A stretch of 64,000 nucleotides of DNA from Armatimonadota bacterium. Lineage in GTDB: Bacteria > Armatimonadota > HRBIN16. This document shows, piece after piece, positions 25,393 through 34,981 of this stretch. The notes beneath the pieces are model-generated. The model searched no databases and was not told the DNA's origin. It saw only the letters and a program-made list of their open reading frames with translations. The DNA lies in NCBI GenBank assembly GCA_026003195.1, contig BPGU01000002.1, forward strand, positions 744,001 through 808,000, given 5' to 3'. The stretch's first letter is position 1. Each line of letters begins with the position of its first letter. Made by a program: the position numbers and the translations under genes.

Positions 25393-25623
25393 GTTTGCCC
25401 CCTGAGGAAGTAAAAACGCTCTACTTCGTGTTCGACGTGATGCCTCTGTGTCCCTGCGTGGAGCGCGCTTCCTTCACTACCCAATTGGTGCATGATAGTG
25501 GTAGAACAGGGCTGGAGTTGCAGGGCAAAAGCGTCACCGCGGTTTGCAGGTACGGCGCAAGCGGCGAAGCAATCTCCCGCGTTTACCAAAAGGATGGCTT
25601 CGCTATCGCTCGCCGTGACACAT
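25393..25623. other. intergenic gap with repeat-like sequence
   Basis: A 231-bp gap inside an otherwise tight minus-strand gene run. On the minus strand it contains GGGAGATTGCTTCGCCGC and GCGAGCGATAGCGAAGCCATC, motifs recalling interspersed elements found between genes in several thermophilic and environmental bacteria. No gene or clear promoter is seen; an insertion that split an operon would explain it. Confidence 0.4.
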
Positions 25624-26523
25624 TCAGGGCGACGGAGTGCCTTCACCCAGCTGAGTCCCCACCAGCGACTCCATCACTTTGACCACTGCCGAGTAGTCCT
25701 CATCGGCGTAGCCCTGTTGCATCGCGGCGACGAACAGCTCGCGCGTGAGGGCGTTCAACGGCAACATGGTGTTCGTCTCACGGGCGGCATCCTCCGCCAG
25801 CGAGAGGTCTTTGAGCAGGTGGCGCACGAAGAAATTCGCCTGAAAGTTCCGCTCCAGCAACGCTTTGCCCTTGGTGGAGTACATCGGTGCGCCCAGGTTG
25901 GATTGGGACAGGATGTCTATCAGGGTGGCGGGCGAGACGCCCCCTTTCGCTGCGAAGAGCAGAGATTGCCCGAGCCCCACCATCATGTGCGCGATGAGCA
26001 TATTGCACGCCAGCTTGGTGGTAGTGGCTTGCTCGGCGGTGGGGAAGCGCCAGATTTTATCCGAGAAGGCTCGCCATACGGGCTCGCAGCACTGGACGTC
26101 CTGCTCGGCGCCCCCGCCGAACACCAGCAGGGTGCCCTCTAAAATCTGCTTTCTACCGCCCAGCACCGGCGCCTGCACGAACCGCTTGCCCGCCTGTTGA
26201 TAAGCACTGGCGATATGGCGAGTCCACGCCACCGATACCGTGCTCATATCGCAATGCACGCTTTGAGGAGAGAGCGCGTGCAGGACGCCCTGCTCGCCAA
26301 AGGAAATCTGCTCCACTGCCGCGGGATCGGTGACGATAGAGATGACCACCTCGCTCTGGCGAGCCACTTCGGCGGGCGAATCCGCCCAGCGCGCGCCCTT
26401 TTCCAGAAGGGGTTGCGCCTTCTCGCGAGTGCGGTTATACACCACCACCTCATGCCCGGTGACGAGCAACCGTTCGGCAATCGCCCCACCCATGATGCCC
26501 AGACCGATGACTCCCGTTCGCAA
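25624..26523 (-). CDS. beta-hydroxyacid dehydrogenase (6PGDH-like)
   Basis: NAD(P)-dependent dehydrogenase of 299 residues. The Rossmann motif is GVIGLGIMGGAIAERLL; the substrate-binding segment is VQAPVLGGRKQILEGTLLVFGGG, and the catalytic Lys lies in TTKLACNMLI. Such enzymes act on 3-hydroxyisobutyrate, tartronate semialdehyde and related beta-hydroxyacids. Start codon is TTG, supported by GGAGG 9 bases upstream. It lies 25 bases after the phosphodiester glycosidase stop, so they may be co-transcribed. Confidence 0.9.
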   Translation of the reverse strand: MRTGVIGLGIMGGAIAERLLVTGHEVVVYNRTREKAQPLLEKGARWADSPAEVARQSEVVISIVTDPAAVEQISFGEQGVLHALSPQSVHCDMSTVSVAWTRHIASAYQQAGKRFVQAPVLGGRKQILEGTLLVFGGGAEQDVQCCEPVWRAFSDKIWRFPTAEQATTTKLACNMLIAHMMVGLGQSLLFAAKGGVSPATLIDILSQSNLGAPMYSTKGKALLERNFQANFFVRHLLKDLSLAEDAARETNTMLPLNALTRELFVAAMQQGYADEDYSAVVKVMESLVGTQLGEGTPSP

Positions 26524-26548
26524 TGTGCAACACCTCCTGATACAGTGC

Positions 26549-28360
26549 CTATGGTGACTTTGTCGGTCGCTTTATCTGGAGAGGAGAAACGCCTTCCGCG
26601 CCTGTGACAGTCAACGTCAGCACGCTCTTCTCCGCGGCAACCGTTGTATCCCAGCTGGCGAAGAAGCGTGCCACACCGCTGGCATCGGTAACAACGCTAT
26701 CCTTCTCAGGATAGGCTCCCTGTCCCCGTATCTGCACAGTCACGCCCGCACACGGATTGCTGGCGCGGTCCACCACACGCACCACCACCTCAAACCGTTC
26801 GTTGCTGGACGGAACCGGGTTGGGCTGAACAAGCACGATTCGCGCCGGATCGCCGGGCAGCACGGTGACCTCTGCCTGCAACACGCGGTCATCGGGCAGA
26901 ATTGCGCTCACGGTGCCCTTACCCATTTTGAAGGCGGTGAACACTCCCTTCTGGTCTACAAAACCGATGCCGCCTGTGGTGCCGAAGAGGATGCTGTCGG
27001 GGTTCAACGCTTGCCCCTTTTCCGGTGAGCGCACCGTAAACGACACGCTCTGCCCCGAACGCACTGTGACGGAGGACGGCTCGATCTGCACATTTGCCGC
27101 CTCTGCCACCGCAGGACGTGGCGCGTACACCACCACCGCGTTCGCCACGGGGCGTTCCTTGCCCTCCGACGGGCTGTTGAGCACCAGCCCCCCACGCATC
27201 GCCAGTGTGGTGGAGCCGCCGCCGTCCAGATTGATGGCGTCCGTCGCACCCAGCTGTTTCATTAACTGTGCCAGCTCGTACAAGGTCATCCCACCCGACA
27301 TCGGCTGGCGACCGTCCACCGTCACCAGCAGCAGTTTGCCGTCCGCGGTGACCCCTACTGCCGTGCGCGGGTGGCGGTTGTCCGAAAAGCCAGTTTCGAA
27401 ACCTTGTTGAGGCGCATCGATCAGTATCTGTCCGTCACGCAACAGCCACGGACCGCCGCCCACCGCCATGCTCGCCTTGCTCCAGTACTCCAAACCGTTG
27501 TGACGTATCCAGTAGCCGCGCGAAGCCAGCTGTGCGTTCACCCTGCCGTTTTGAGGAGCCAGTGCCACCATCTCCTGCCCTGGCTCGATAGAGAAGCGCA
27601 GGGTAATTGCAGCGCCTGCCGAGAACGTGCGCAACCGTTCGCCTGTGCTTCCCTGCGCCACCAGCAACGCGCCCTGCTTGGGCACAGGGCACGGGTTTTG
27701 CCCGCTGACCATCTCGTCCAGGCGGGCGCGCATCTCCTTGCCGAGCACAGGCACACCCTGCACCTCGCCCAGCCGCCAAACCACCGCGCCGTTGGGCACA
27801 GGGTACGCCTCCCCCCAGCGCGGCGTGACCAGAACGCACTCGTTCTGCTGCACAGGGCGGTTGATACCGTTCAGCGGGATGGGGTCTATCCCCTCTACCA
27901 CCACTTCGCCACGCCACACCGGCGCACCGAAGAGCACCACCCTGTCCGCCGTCAAACCGAACACCGAACGCTCCGACGAAGGCTCACTGACCAGCTCCCC
28001 ACCCTGGATGTGCAGGTTGAGCGGGTCGCCTGTCCAGGGAAAGTAGTCGGCGTTGACCGCTGCCAGCGCGCCCAGCCGTTGCACGGTTGCGCTCACGATC
28101 TCCCGACCGCCGGTGGGATCGGCACGATACACCTTGCCCGTGCCTACCTCCGCGTCGATCCGCACCGAGGGGTTGCGCAGGTCTACCTCCAGCACATTCA
28201 CTATCTGCGGCAGATTGTAAAAGGTCTGCACGAACTGTTTGAGCACCACTCCCTCGCCCACCGGCTTGACCGCCGTCTGTGCATGCAGGGGAAGCAGTGC
28301 CAGCGCAAGATAGAGCCCAAAGGCAAGTAACAGCGTGTAGCGAACGGTTCGACGAAGCAT
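26549..28360 (-). CDS. phosphodiester glycosidase (NAGPA) family protein
   Basis: Exported protein of 603 residues. Signal peptide to about LHAQ. A long N-terminal region (QTFYNLPQIVNVLEVDLRN) leads to the NAGPA domain, whose hallmark is TDAINLDGGGSTTLAMRGGLV at ~390; NAGPA enzymes uncover N-acetylglucosamine-1-phosphodiesters. The C-terminus has a Big-like segment (ARIVLVQPNPVPSSNERFEV, VTDASGVARFFASWD), typical of invasin-type Ig folds. The ATG at 28360 has GGAGGAGAAGAG directly upstream, so the longer frame from 28405 is rejected. Substrate, probably a surface glycan, is inferred. Confidence 0.88.
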   Translation of the reverse strand: MLRRTVRYTLLLAFGLYLALALLPLHAQTAVKPVGEGVVLKQFVQTFYNLPQIVNVLEVDLRNPSVRIDAEVGTGKVYRADPTGGREIVSATVQRLGALAAVNADYFPWTGDPLNLHIQGGELVSEPSSERSVFGLTADRVVLFGAPVWRGEVVVEGIDPIPLNGINRPVQQNECVLVTPRWGEAYPVPNGAVVWRLGEVQGVPVLGKEMRARLDEMVSGQNPCPVPKQGALLVAQGSTGERLRTFSAGAAITLRFSIEPGQEMVALAPQNGRVNAQLASRGYWIRHNGLEYWSKASMAVGGGPWLLRDGQILIDAPQQGFETGFSDNRHPRTAVGVTADGKLLLVTVDGRQPMSGGMTLYELAQLMKQLGATDAINLDGGGSTTLAMRGGLVLNSPSEGKERPVANAVVVYAPRPAVAEAANVQIEPSSVTVRSGQSVSFTVRSPEKGQALNPDSILFGTTGGIGFVDQKGVFTAFKMGKGTVSAILPDDRVLQAEVTVLPGDPARIVLVQPNPVPSSNERFEVVVRVVDRASNPCAGVTVQIRGQGAYPEKDSVVTDASGVARFFASWDTTVAAEKSVLTLTVTGAEGVSPLQIKRPTKSP

Positions 28361-28439
28361 CTCTTCTCCTCCCAACGACTGAAGCTCTACAAAGAGATTC
28401 GTCACATAGCGGATGTCAACCTGCCGGGATGGCAGGTCG

Positions 28440-30905
28440 TTACTTCCGTCTTACCGACCGAATGCCCCAAATGTCTTTGGCATACTCCTGCACGGTGCGG
28501 TCGCTGGAGAACTTGCCGATGCGAGCGACGTTCCAAATCGCCTTTCGAGTCCACACTTCCGGCTGGCAGTACTCTTGAGCCGCTCGTTCATGCGTCTCCA
28601 GGTACGATGGCAGGTCAGCAAGGTGGAAGTAGTAATCGCCGTGATACACCAGGTTGTCGAAAATCCAGCGGAACAGCCCCGGCTCATGCGGGCAGAACAG
28701 ATCGGTGCGGAAAGTATCCATCACGCGCCGGATGAGGGGATTCGTTTCGTAGACCGCACGTGGATCGTAGCTGCCCTCCCGACGCATCTCACGGATTTGC
28801 TCGGCGGTGTGCCCGAAGATATAGATGTTCTCTGCACCTACCTCCTCGAGGATTTCAATGTTGGCACCGTCCAGTGTGCCGATAGTGAGCGCACCGTTCA
28901 TAGCGAACTTCATGCAGCTGGTTCCCGAAGCCTCCATGCCCGCGGTGGAGATTTGCTCACTCAGGTCGGCGGCGGGGATAATCACCTCTGCCAGCGACAC
29001 GCGGTAATCGGGCAGGAACACCACACGCAGGTAGTCCCTTGCACGGTGATCGTGGTTCACCACCGACGCCACGTTGTGGATGAGTTTAATAATGTTTTTC
29101 GCCGCCCAGTAACCGGGAGCGGCTTTGCCCGCGAAGATAAAGGTATAAGGCACGGTAGGATATTGTTGCTCCTCCACAATGCGCAGGTAGAGATGGATAA
29201 TATGCAGCACTTTGAGCAGCTGGCGTTTGTACTCATGAATGCGCTTCACCTGCACGTCGAACAGGCTATCGGGCGGCACAGAGGCTCCGATGGTTTCACG
29301 GATCAGGTGGGTCAGTCGTAGTTTGTTGAGCTGCTTCACCTGGCGGAACTGCTGTTGGAACGCTGGGTCGTGGGCATACGGCTCGAGAGCGCGCAGCCGA
29401 TTCAGGTCGGTGACCCATGCCCTGCCAATCGTCTCATCGAGGAGCTGACTCAACCGTGGGTTTGCCAGTTTCAGCCAGCGGCGCGGGGTGACACCGTTGG
29501 TCTTGCTGTTGAACTTGTGCGGAAACAGGTCATAAAAGTCAGGCACCAGCGAAGTGGTAATCAACCTGCTGTGTAACTCCGACACGCCGTTGACCGAGTG
29601 ACTGCCGATGATGGCGAGATGCGCCATGCGTACCTGTTTCTGCTCGCCCTCTTCGATAATGGATAAGCGACGTAGCTTTTCGGTATCACCGGGGTAGAGC
29701 CACATCACATGTTCCAGAAAACGGCGGTTGATTTCATAGATAATCTGCAGATGACGGGGAAGCAATCGCTCCATCAGGTCTACGGGCCACTTCTCCAGTG
29801 CTTCCGGCATCAGCGTATGGTTGGTATAGCCAAAGGTCTGTTCGGTAATTTGCCAGGCGTGTTCCCAGGGCAGATGGTTCTCGTCGACCAGAATGCGCAT
29901 CAGCTCGGCAATGGCTAAGGCGGGATGTGTATCGTTGAGCTGGATAGCCGCCTTGCGAGCAAACTGGTCGAAGGTGTCGTGTTGCTGTGTATAACGGCGT
30001 ACGATGTCGCGTAGAGCGCACGCCACCAGGAAGTATTCCTGCGTTAATCGCAGCTCCTTGCCCGCCGCCACCGAGTCGGAGGGATAGAGCACCTTGGAGA
30101 TAGTCTCGGAGGCGATTTTCTGCTCCACCGCGCTGATATAGTCGCCGCTGTTGAATATCTGCATATCGAACTCATGGTAGGAGCGTGCCGAGAAGAGGCG
30201 CAGCACATTGACCGTCTTGCCACCGTATCCCACGATGGGCATATCGTAGGGTACGCCCACGAGCAGCTTCCAGTCCACCCAGCGAGGCTGGTAGTGACCG
30301 TTGCTGTCTACGGTGTGCTCGATGCGCCCATAGATAGGGATGAAAAATCGGTCGTCGTAGCGCTCAATGAGCCATGGCGACATCCCCTTCAACCACTTGT
30401 CGGGCTTCTCGTGCTGGTAACCGTGGTGGATTTCCTGCTTGAAGATACCGTACTCGTAGTTAATGCCGTAGCCGTAGCCGGGCATCCCCAGCGTCGCCAG
30501 CGAATCGAGGAAGCAAGCGGCAAGCCTGCCCAGCCCACCGTTGCCCAGTGCGGCATCGCTCTCTGTCTCCTCAATCTCGTCGAGGTCGATACCCTGCTGT
30601 AATAGCGCTTCGCGGAAGAGCCCGTACAGTCCCAGATTCATCAGGTTGTTGGTGAGCGAACGCCCGATAAGATATTCCAGCGACAGGTAGTATAGTCGTT
30701 TCACATCCTTCTGTTGATACCGTCTTTCGGTTTCAATCATCAGGTCGATGATACGATTGCGCACTGCCAGCGCTACGGCGGTAAAAAGCTCATGCTTGCT
30801 CAGCCCTTCGCCCGCTTTACCCAGCGAGTAGCGCACATGCCAGCAGAGCGATTGCAAAACCTCCGAGGTGCTCCCAAAAGTTTGCACCAGTTCATCACAT
30901 GCCAT
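28440..30905 (-). CDS. glgP: glycogen/maltodextrin phosphorylase
   Basis: GT35 phosphorylase of 821 residues, the standard length. It releases glucose-1-phosphate from alpha-1,4-glucans using pyridoxal phosphate. Family motifs: LSLEYLIGRSLTNNL, ALGNGGLGRLAACFLDS, YEYGIFKQEI and the PLP region EASGTSCMKFAMNGALTIGT, where Lys of MK holds PLP. The usual residue before MK is Asn; here it is Cys. The ORF is open to 31148, but the ATG at 30905 is chosen: it lies 5 bases after the upstream gene's stop, has GAGGA upstream and begins as the family does. Confidence 0.95.
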   Translation of the reverse strand: MACDELVQTFGSTSEVLQSLCWHVRYSLGKAGEGLSKHELFTAVALAVRNRIIDLMIETERRYQQKDVKRLYYLSLEYLIGRSLTNNLMNLGLYGLFREALLQQGIDLDEIEETESDAALGNGGLGRLAACFLDSLATLGMPGYGYGINYEYGIFKQEIHHGYQHEKPDKWLKGMSPWLIERYDDRFFIPIYGRIEHTVDSNGHYQPRWVDWKLLVGVPYDMPIVGYGGKTVNVLRLFSARSYHEFDMQIFNSGDYISAVEQKIASETISKVLYPSDSVAAGKELRLTQEYFLVACALRDIVRRYTQQHDTFDQFARKAAIQLNDTHPALAIAELMRILVDENHLPWEHAWQITEQTFGYTNHTLMPEALEKWPVDLMERLLPRHLQIIYEINRRFLEHVMWLYPGDTEKLRRLSIIEEGEQKQVRMAHLAIIGSHSVNGVSELHSRLITTSLVPDFYDLFPHKFNSKTNGVTPRRWLKLANPRLSQLLDETIGRAWVTDLNRLRALEPYAHDPAFQQQFRQVKQLNKLRLTHLIRETIGASVPPDSLFDVQVKRIHEYKRQLLKVLHIIHLYLRIVEEQQYPTVPYTFIFAGKAAPGYWAAKNIIKLIHNVASVVNHDHRARDYLRVVFLPDYRVSLAEVIIPAADLSEQISTAGMEASGTSCMKFAMNGALTIGTLDGANIEILEEVGAENIYIFGHTAEQIREMRREGSYDPRAVYETNPLIRRVMDTFRTDLFCPHEPGLFRWIFDNLVYHGDYYFHLADLPSYLETHERAAQEYCQPEVWTRKAIWNVARIGKFSSDRTVQEYAKDIWGIRSVRRK

Positions 30906-30910
30906 CTCTT

Positions 30911-31681
30911 CTATTCCTCTGATGAAGTCTTGTGGAGCAGGCGAAAAATCGCTTGCATCGTTTGTGGTGGCGCGGTCAGAATCGGCTCGCGCAACGCTCT
31001 CCCTTCCAGCAGATGCTGCAGGTGCCATTCCGCCCCCGACAGATAGCGTGTCTGACAACCCGCTTCGCGGCAGAGGAGCAATCCCGCTGCCAGGTCGTAC
31101 AGCTTGCCCAGCGAAATGGCTCCCCGCACCCGCCCAGCGGCTGTCCATGCCAGCTTGACCACCGCACTGCCGAAACAGCGCGGTCTGCCAGGCATGATAC
31201 TGAGCAGTTCAGCGGTGACTGCATCGCTAGCGTAGCAGATGACGTCCTCAGAGGTAAACTCTTCGCTATCCACCGCCTCGATGCGCTTCCCGTTGAGATA
31301 TGCTCCCTGACCTGCCTCTGCCCAGTAAAGCTCATCCAGTACAGGCAGAAAGATCACGCCCAGGCGAAGGCTTCCCTCTTCCACCAGCGCGACCGATACA
31401 CCCCACAGCGGAATACCGAACACGAAGTTGCTGGTACCGTCAATGGGGTCAATCGTCCACAGAAGGCGAGCATGACGGTTAGTAAAGCCCTCTTCCTCGC
31501 CGAAAAACCCCGCTTCGGGCAAGAGACGAGCCAGATGTTCCCGCAGGTAACTCTCTACCTCTCGGTCCGCGTTGGTCACGAAAGAGTCATCGCTCTTGGT
31601 CTCCAGGATGAAGTCCTCTGCCCGTCGTCGTGCTAGACGACCTGCCTCCACCACCAGGTTTTGAACTTCCTCTATAAGCAT
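30911..31681 (-). CDS. inositol monophosphatase family protein
   Basis: Mg-dependent phosphatase of 256 residues. Metal-site motifs are present: FGEEEGF, LWTIDPIDGTSNFVFGIP (WxxDPxDGTxNF) and, near the C-terminus, the segment AWTAAGRVRGAIS with a substitution of the usual Asp-rich WD motif. Substrates in this family include inositol phosphates, fructose-1,6-bisphosphate and PAP. Loss of the classic WDxAA motif (here YDLAAGLLL) is partial. It abuts glycogen phosphorylase, so a role in sugar phosphate metabolism is plausible but unproven. Confidence 0.9.
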   Translation of the reverse strand: MLIEEVQNLVVEAGRLARRRAEDFILETKSDDSFVTNADREVESYLREHLARLLPEAGFFGEEEGFTNRHARLLWTIDPIDGTSNFVFGIPLWGVSVALVEEGSLRLGVIFLPVLDELYWAEAGQGAYLNGKRIEAVDSEEFTSEDVICYASDAVTAELLSIMPGRPRCFGSAVVKLAWTAAGRVRGAISLGKLYDLAAGLLLCREAGCQTRYLSGAEWHLQHLLEGRALREPILTAPPQTMQAIFRLLHKTSSEE

Positions 31682-31740
31682 TCTGTAAGGCTTTGCTTTG
31701 CCAACCTCCCTGAGAATTATCGGCTACAAAGAGCCTCCTT

Positions 31741-31887
31741 CTACATCTTACACCCTGTTGCCTGGAAGGCGAACCTGCCGATGCGTCCATCCCCCTTCGG
31801 GACACTCGTCTGTGTAGAGGGAGCATCCGTCAAGGGAGACTCACGGCTGAGCACAGGCATCGCCTTCCAGACGACACTGTCGGTCAT
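31741..31887 (-). CDS. possible 48-residue protein coupled to the dehydrogenase
   Basis: A short frame whose ATG overlaps the stop of the lactate/malate-type dehydrogenase (ATGA). It begins MTDSVVWKAMPVLSRESPL and ends RFAFQATGCKM. It has balanced composition and no transmembrane segment or known motif. The overlap suggests translational coupling, but no homologue is recognised and no ribosome site stands alone, so it may also be a remnant or chance frame. Confidence 0.3.
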   Translation of the reverse strand: MTDSVVWKAMPVLSRESPLTDAPSTQTSVPKGDGRIGRFAFQATGCKM

Positions 31888-32810
31888 CCTATTACCTGCT
31901 TCTGCGTCTCCCGGAGCACCTGTGCGGAGTGGCGCAACGCCTGCAGTTCGTCTTGTGCGAGATTCATTTCTATCAGCTTTTCGACCCCCTTGCGCCCGAT
32001 AACGGTCGGCACACTCAGACACACATCCTCGATACCATACAGCCCCGTCTGGAAGGTGGACACAGGCAGTATCTGTTTGGTATCCAGCATGATAGCGTGC
32101 ACCACTTCGCGGATTGCCAGACCGACGGCGTAACCCGCACCCCCCTTGAGCCGGATCACTTCTGCGCCGCTCCTTTTGGTGAACTCAAAGATTTCCTGCA
32201 TCTTGGCAACATCATATCCGGGAAGACTTTGCAGCGGCACACCGTTGGCGGTAGCAGTAGACCATATCGGTACCATACTGTCGCCATGCTCGCCCAGGAT
32301 TAATGCTTTCACGTCGGTGGACGCTACCCCAAAGTACTCGGCTAACAGCGAGCGGAAGCGTGTGGTGTCCAACATGGTGCCCAATCCGATGACTTGCTGC
32401 GGCGGCAGTGTAAACTCTTTCACCGCCAGGTAGGTCAGGATATCTACCGGGTTCGAGACCACCAGAAGTATCGCATGGTCGGGCAAGGGGACCTGTTTCA
32501 ACTCCTGCAGGATGCTGCGGAACAAAGACACGTTACGATTAATCAGTTCCAGACGGCTCTCGTCCGGCTTGCGACGCAACCCTGCAGTGATGATCACGAT
32601 GTCGGAGCCGCTGGCGGCTTCGGTGTCTCCTGCGTAAATCCTTTGTGGAGCCGATAGTGCGGCACCGTGTCGCAGGTCCAGTGCTTCACCTTCTGCCATC
32701 TCACGAGCGACGTCGATAACAACCAGCTCCTTCGCGATGCCTCCCATCTGTAGAGCGTAGAGGGTGTTGGAGCCGACTCGCCCGCCTCCACCAATCACGC
32801 TGACTTTCAT
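31884..32810 (-). CDS. LDH-fold malate dehydrogenase
   Basis: NAD-dependent 2-hydroxyacid dehydrogenase of 308 residues. Rossmann motif VIGGGGRVGSNTLYAL; catalytic His in LGEHGDSMVPIWS and catalytic Arg in the TTRFR loop. The residue equivalent to LDH position 102, which sets lactate versus malate specificity, reads TAGLRRKP: Arg80 rather than Gln. In Bacillus stearothermophilus LDH, Gln102 to Arg turns the enzyme into a malate dehydrogenase (established), so malate/oxaloacetate is predicted here. It lies between HslU and the phosphatase gene on the same strand. Confidence 0.88.
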   Translation of the reverse strand: MKVSVIGGGGRVGSNTLYALQMGGIAKELVVIDVAREMAEGEALDLRHGAALSAPQRIYAGDTEAASGSDIVIITAGLRRKPDESRLELINRNVSLFRSILQELKQVPLPDHAILLVVSNPVDILTYLAVKEFTLPPQQVIGLGTMLDTTRFRSLLAEYFGVASTDVKALILGEHGDSMVPIWSTATANGVPLQSLPGYDVAKMQEIFEFTKRSGAEVIRLKGGAGYAVGLAIREVVHAIMLDTKQILPVSTFQTGLYGIEDVCLSVPTVIGRKGVEKLIEMNLAQDELQALRHSAQVLRETQKQVIG

Positions 32811-32849
32811 GTGAACCTCCTCCTTGTGTCCTCCTCGTTGAGGTGGGTC

Positions 32850-34280
32850 TTAGAGAATATATCTGCTCAAATCCTCGCTGCGCAGCACATCTGCCAGCCT
32901 CTCGCGCACATACTCCGCCGTGATGCTCACCTTCTGCCCCGCCAGCTCGCTGGCACGGAAGGAGATGTCTTCCAGCACTCGCTCCATCACGGTGTGCAAT
33001 CGGCGTGCGCCGATGTTCTCACTGCTGGTATTGACTTGCGCCGCGATAGAGGCGATTTCGCGGATAGCATCGTCGGTGAACTCCAGGTCCACACCTTCCG
33101 TTGCCAGCAAGGCTTTGTACTGTTTCACCAGTGCGTTCTGCGGCTCGGTCAGAATGCGCACAAAATCGTGTTCGGTCAGGCTGTCCAGTTCCACGCGAAT
33201 GGGCAAACGCCCCTGCAGCTCGGGGATGAGGTCGCTGGGTTTGGAGACATGGAAAGCGCCCGCCGCGATAAACAGAATGTGGTTCGTGCGTACCGCGCCG
33301 AACTTGGTCATCACCGTAGAGCCTTCGATGATAGGCAACAGGTCGCGCTGCACACCCTCACGCGATACGTCGGGACCGTAACCCTGCTCGCGCCCGGCGA
33401 TTTTGTCCAGCTCGTCAATGAAGATGATCCCGCTCTCCTCCGCCCGACGGATGGCTTCGCTCACCACCTGCTCTCGGTCAATCAGCTCGCGGGCAGCTTC
33501 CTGCGTGAGTATCTGTTTCGCCTCACGAATGGTTACCTGTGCGGTGCGCCTGCGTCCACCCATCATGCCTCGTAGCATATCGGGCAGGTCCAGTCCCATC
33601 TCTTCCATGCCCTGCGGTCCGAACACCTGCACGAACGGCATGGGCGGACCAGACTGCTCTACCTCTATCTCTATCTTCTCATCGTCCATGGCGCCGCTGC
33701 GCACCCGCTCCATCAGCTTCTCGCGCATCCGACGTTCCCGTTCGCGGCGCTCCCTGGCTGCCAGCGACGTATCTTCCTCTTCTTCCTCTTTGCCCTCTTC
33801 CTCGTACAGCGCACGGAACAGACGTTCAAAAGGCGTGCCTGGCTGGAAACCCCGCCGCGTTCGACGTGGCATGAGCCTGTCCACGATGCGCTCGATGGCT
33901 ATTTCCTCTGCACGCGGACGCACTTCCTCTATCTTCTCGCTCTCCACCATGCGCACCGCCGTCTGCACCAGGTCGCGAATCATCGAGTCCACATCGCGCC
34001 CCACATATCCCACCTCAGTAAATTTGGTGGCTTCCACTTTCAGGAACGGCGCCTTGACCAGCTGGGCGATGCGCCGGGCGATCTCGGTCTTCCCCACGCC
34101 GGTGGGACCAATCATCAGGATGTTTTTAGGGATAACCTCTTCACGCAGGTCTTCCGGCAAGCGTTTACGGCGGTAGCGGTTGCGCAGGGCGATAGCCACC
34201 GCGCGCTTCGCCTTCTGTTGCCCGATGATGTATTTATCCAGCTCCTCCACAATGCGCTGAGGTGTCAAATCTTCTTCCAT
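32850..34280 (-). CDS. hslU: ATP-dependent protease ATPase subunit HslU
   Basis: AAA+ ATPase of 476 residues that unfolds substrates for the HslV peptidase. N-terminal [16 protein letters not shown], Walker [14 protein letters not shown], a charged intermediate (I) domain (~residues 120-240, with a Glu/Arg-rich stretch), Walker [13 protein letters not shown] and the sensor region [12 protein letters not shown], with the C-terminal SEDLSRYIL that docks to HslV. The start at 34280 has GGAGG upstream and leaves a 20-base gap after hslV; the frame extending to 34319 would overlap hslV. Confidence 0.97.
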   Translation of the reverse strand: MEEDLTPQRIVEELDKYIIGQQKAKRAVAIALRNRYRRKRLPEDLREEVIPKNILMIGPTGVGKTEIARRIAQLVKAPFLKVEATKFTEVGYVGRDVDSMIRDLVQTAVRMVESEKIEEVRPRAEEIAIERIVDRLMPRRTRRGFQPGTPFERLFRALYEEEGKEEEEEDTSLAARERRERERRMREKLMERVRSGAMDDEKIEIEVEQSGPPMPFVQVFGPQGMEEMGLDLPDMLRGMMGGRRRTAQVTIREAKQILTQEAARELIDREQVVSEAIRRAEESGIIFIDELDKIAGREQGYGPDVSREGVQRDLLPIIEGSTVMTKFGAVRTNHILFIAAGAFHVSKPSDLIPELQGRLPIRVELDSLTEHDFVRILTEPQNALVKQYKALLATEGVDLEFTDDAIREIASIAAQVNTSSENIGARRLHTVMERVLEDISFRASELAGQKVSITAEYVRERLADVLRSEDLSRYIL

Positions 34281-34300
34281 GTGGGGATCCTCCACGGCGC

Positions 34301-34834
34301 TCACTCGATGCTCTCGCACTGTACTTTATCGTTGGTGTAGATGCACAGCTCCGCCGCAATACGCATGGCTTCCAGCGCGATTTGCTTGGCGGAGAGCGAA
34401 GTATGCCTCATCAGTGCACGTGCTGCAGCGGCAGCATACGCTCCCCCGCTACCGATAGCCAGCACGTCGTCATCCGGTTCAATCACGTTGCCATCGCCGG
34501 AAATGAGCAGGAGCTCCTCACGGTTCGCCACAACCATCATCGCCTCCAGCCGGCGCAGGATTCGATCGGTGCGCCACTCTTTGGCAAACTCTACCGCTGC
34601 TCGGCGCAGATTGCCGTTCGTGGCTTCCAGTTTGGCTTCGAAACGGTCTGCTAGCGCCTGCGCATCAGCAACGGCTCCAGCGAACCCTGCCAGCACGCGG
34701 TCGTGATACATGCGACGGATTTTACGCGCGGTATGTTTCAACACGGTCTGGTCGTAAGTCACCTGCCCGTCGGCGGCAACGGCTACTTCCCCATTGCGTC
34801 GAACGGCAACAACGGTGGTATGATGCCAGGTCAT
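34301..34834 (-). CDS. hslV: ATP-dependent protease peptidase subunit HslV
   Basis: Peptidase of 177 residues, the proteolytic core of HslVU. The catalytic N-terminal Thr is Thr6 after a short propeptide MTWHH ([12 protein letters not shown]), as in Thermotoga and Bacillus forms with MKFHG- or MSSFHA-type leaders. Other signatures: [29 protein letters not shown] and [16 protein letters not shown], with the C-terminal ICVYTN-like CIYTND. It lies upstream of hslU in one operon, 20 bases apart. Confidence 0.97.
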   Translation of the reverse strand: MTWHHTTVVAVRRNGEVAVAADGQVTYDQTVLKHTARKIRRMYHDRVLAGFAGAVADAQALADRFEAKLEATNGNLRRAAVEFAKEWRTDRILRRLEAMMVVANREELLLISGDGNVIEPDDDVLAIGSGGAYAAAAARALMRHTSLSAKQIALEAMRIAAELCIYTNDKVQCESIE

Positions 34835-34981
34835 CCCGCTACTCCTGCGGTGTGTTCTCCTCCTTTAGTATAGCATATTACGGGCAGCAATGTGACACCG
34901 GGGGACGCCCCCCACCGGGCAGCAGGAGACAGGCGCGTTGCTGGGGAAAAGGCGCGATGGAACGTGCCTCCCTCTCGACTT

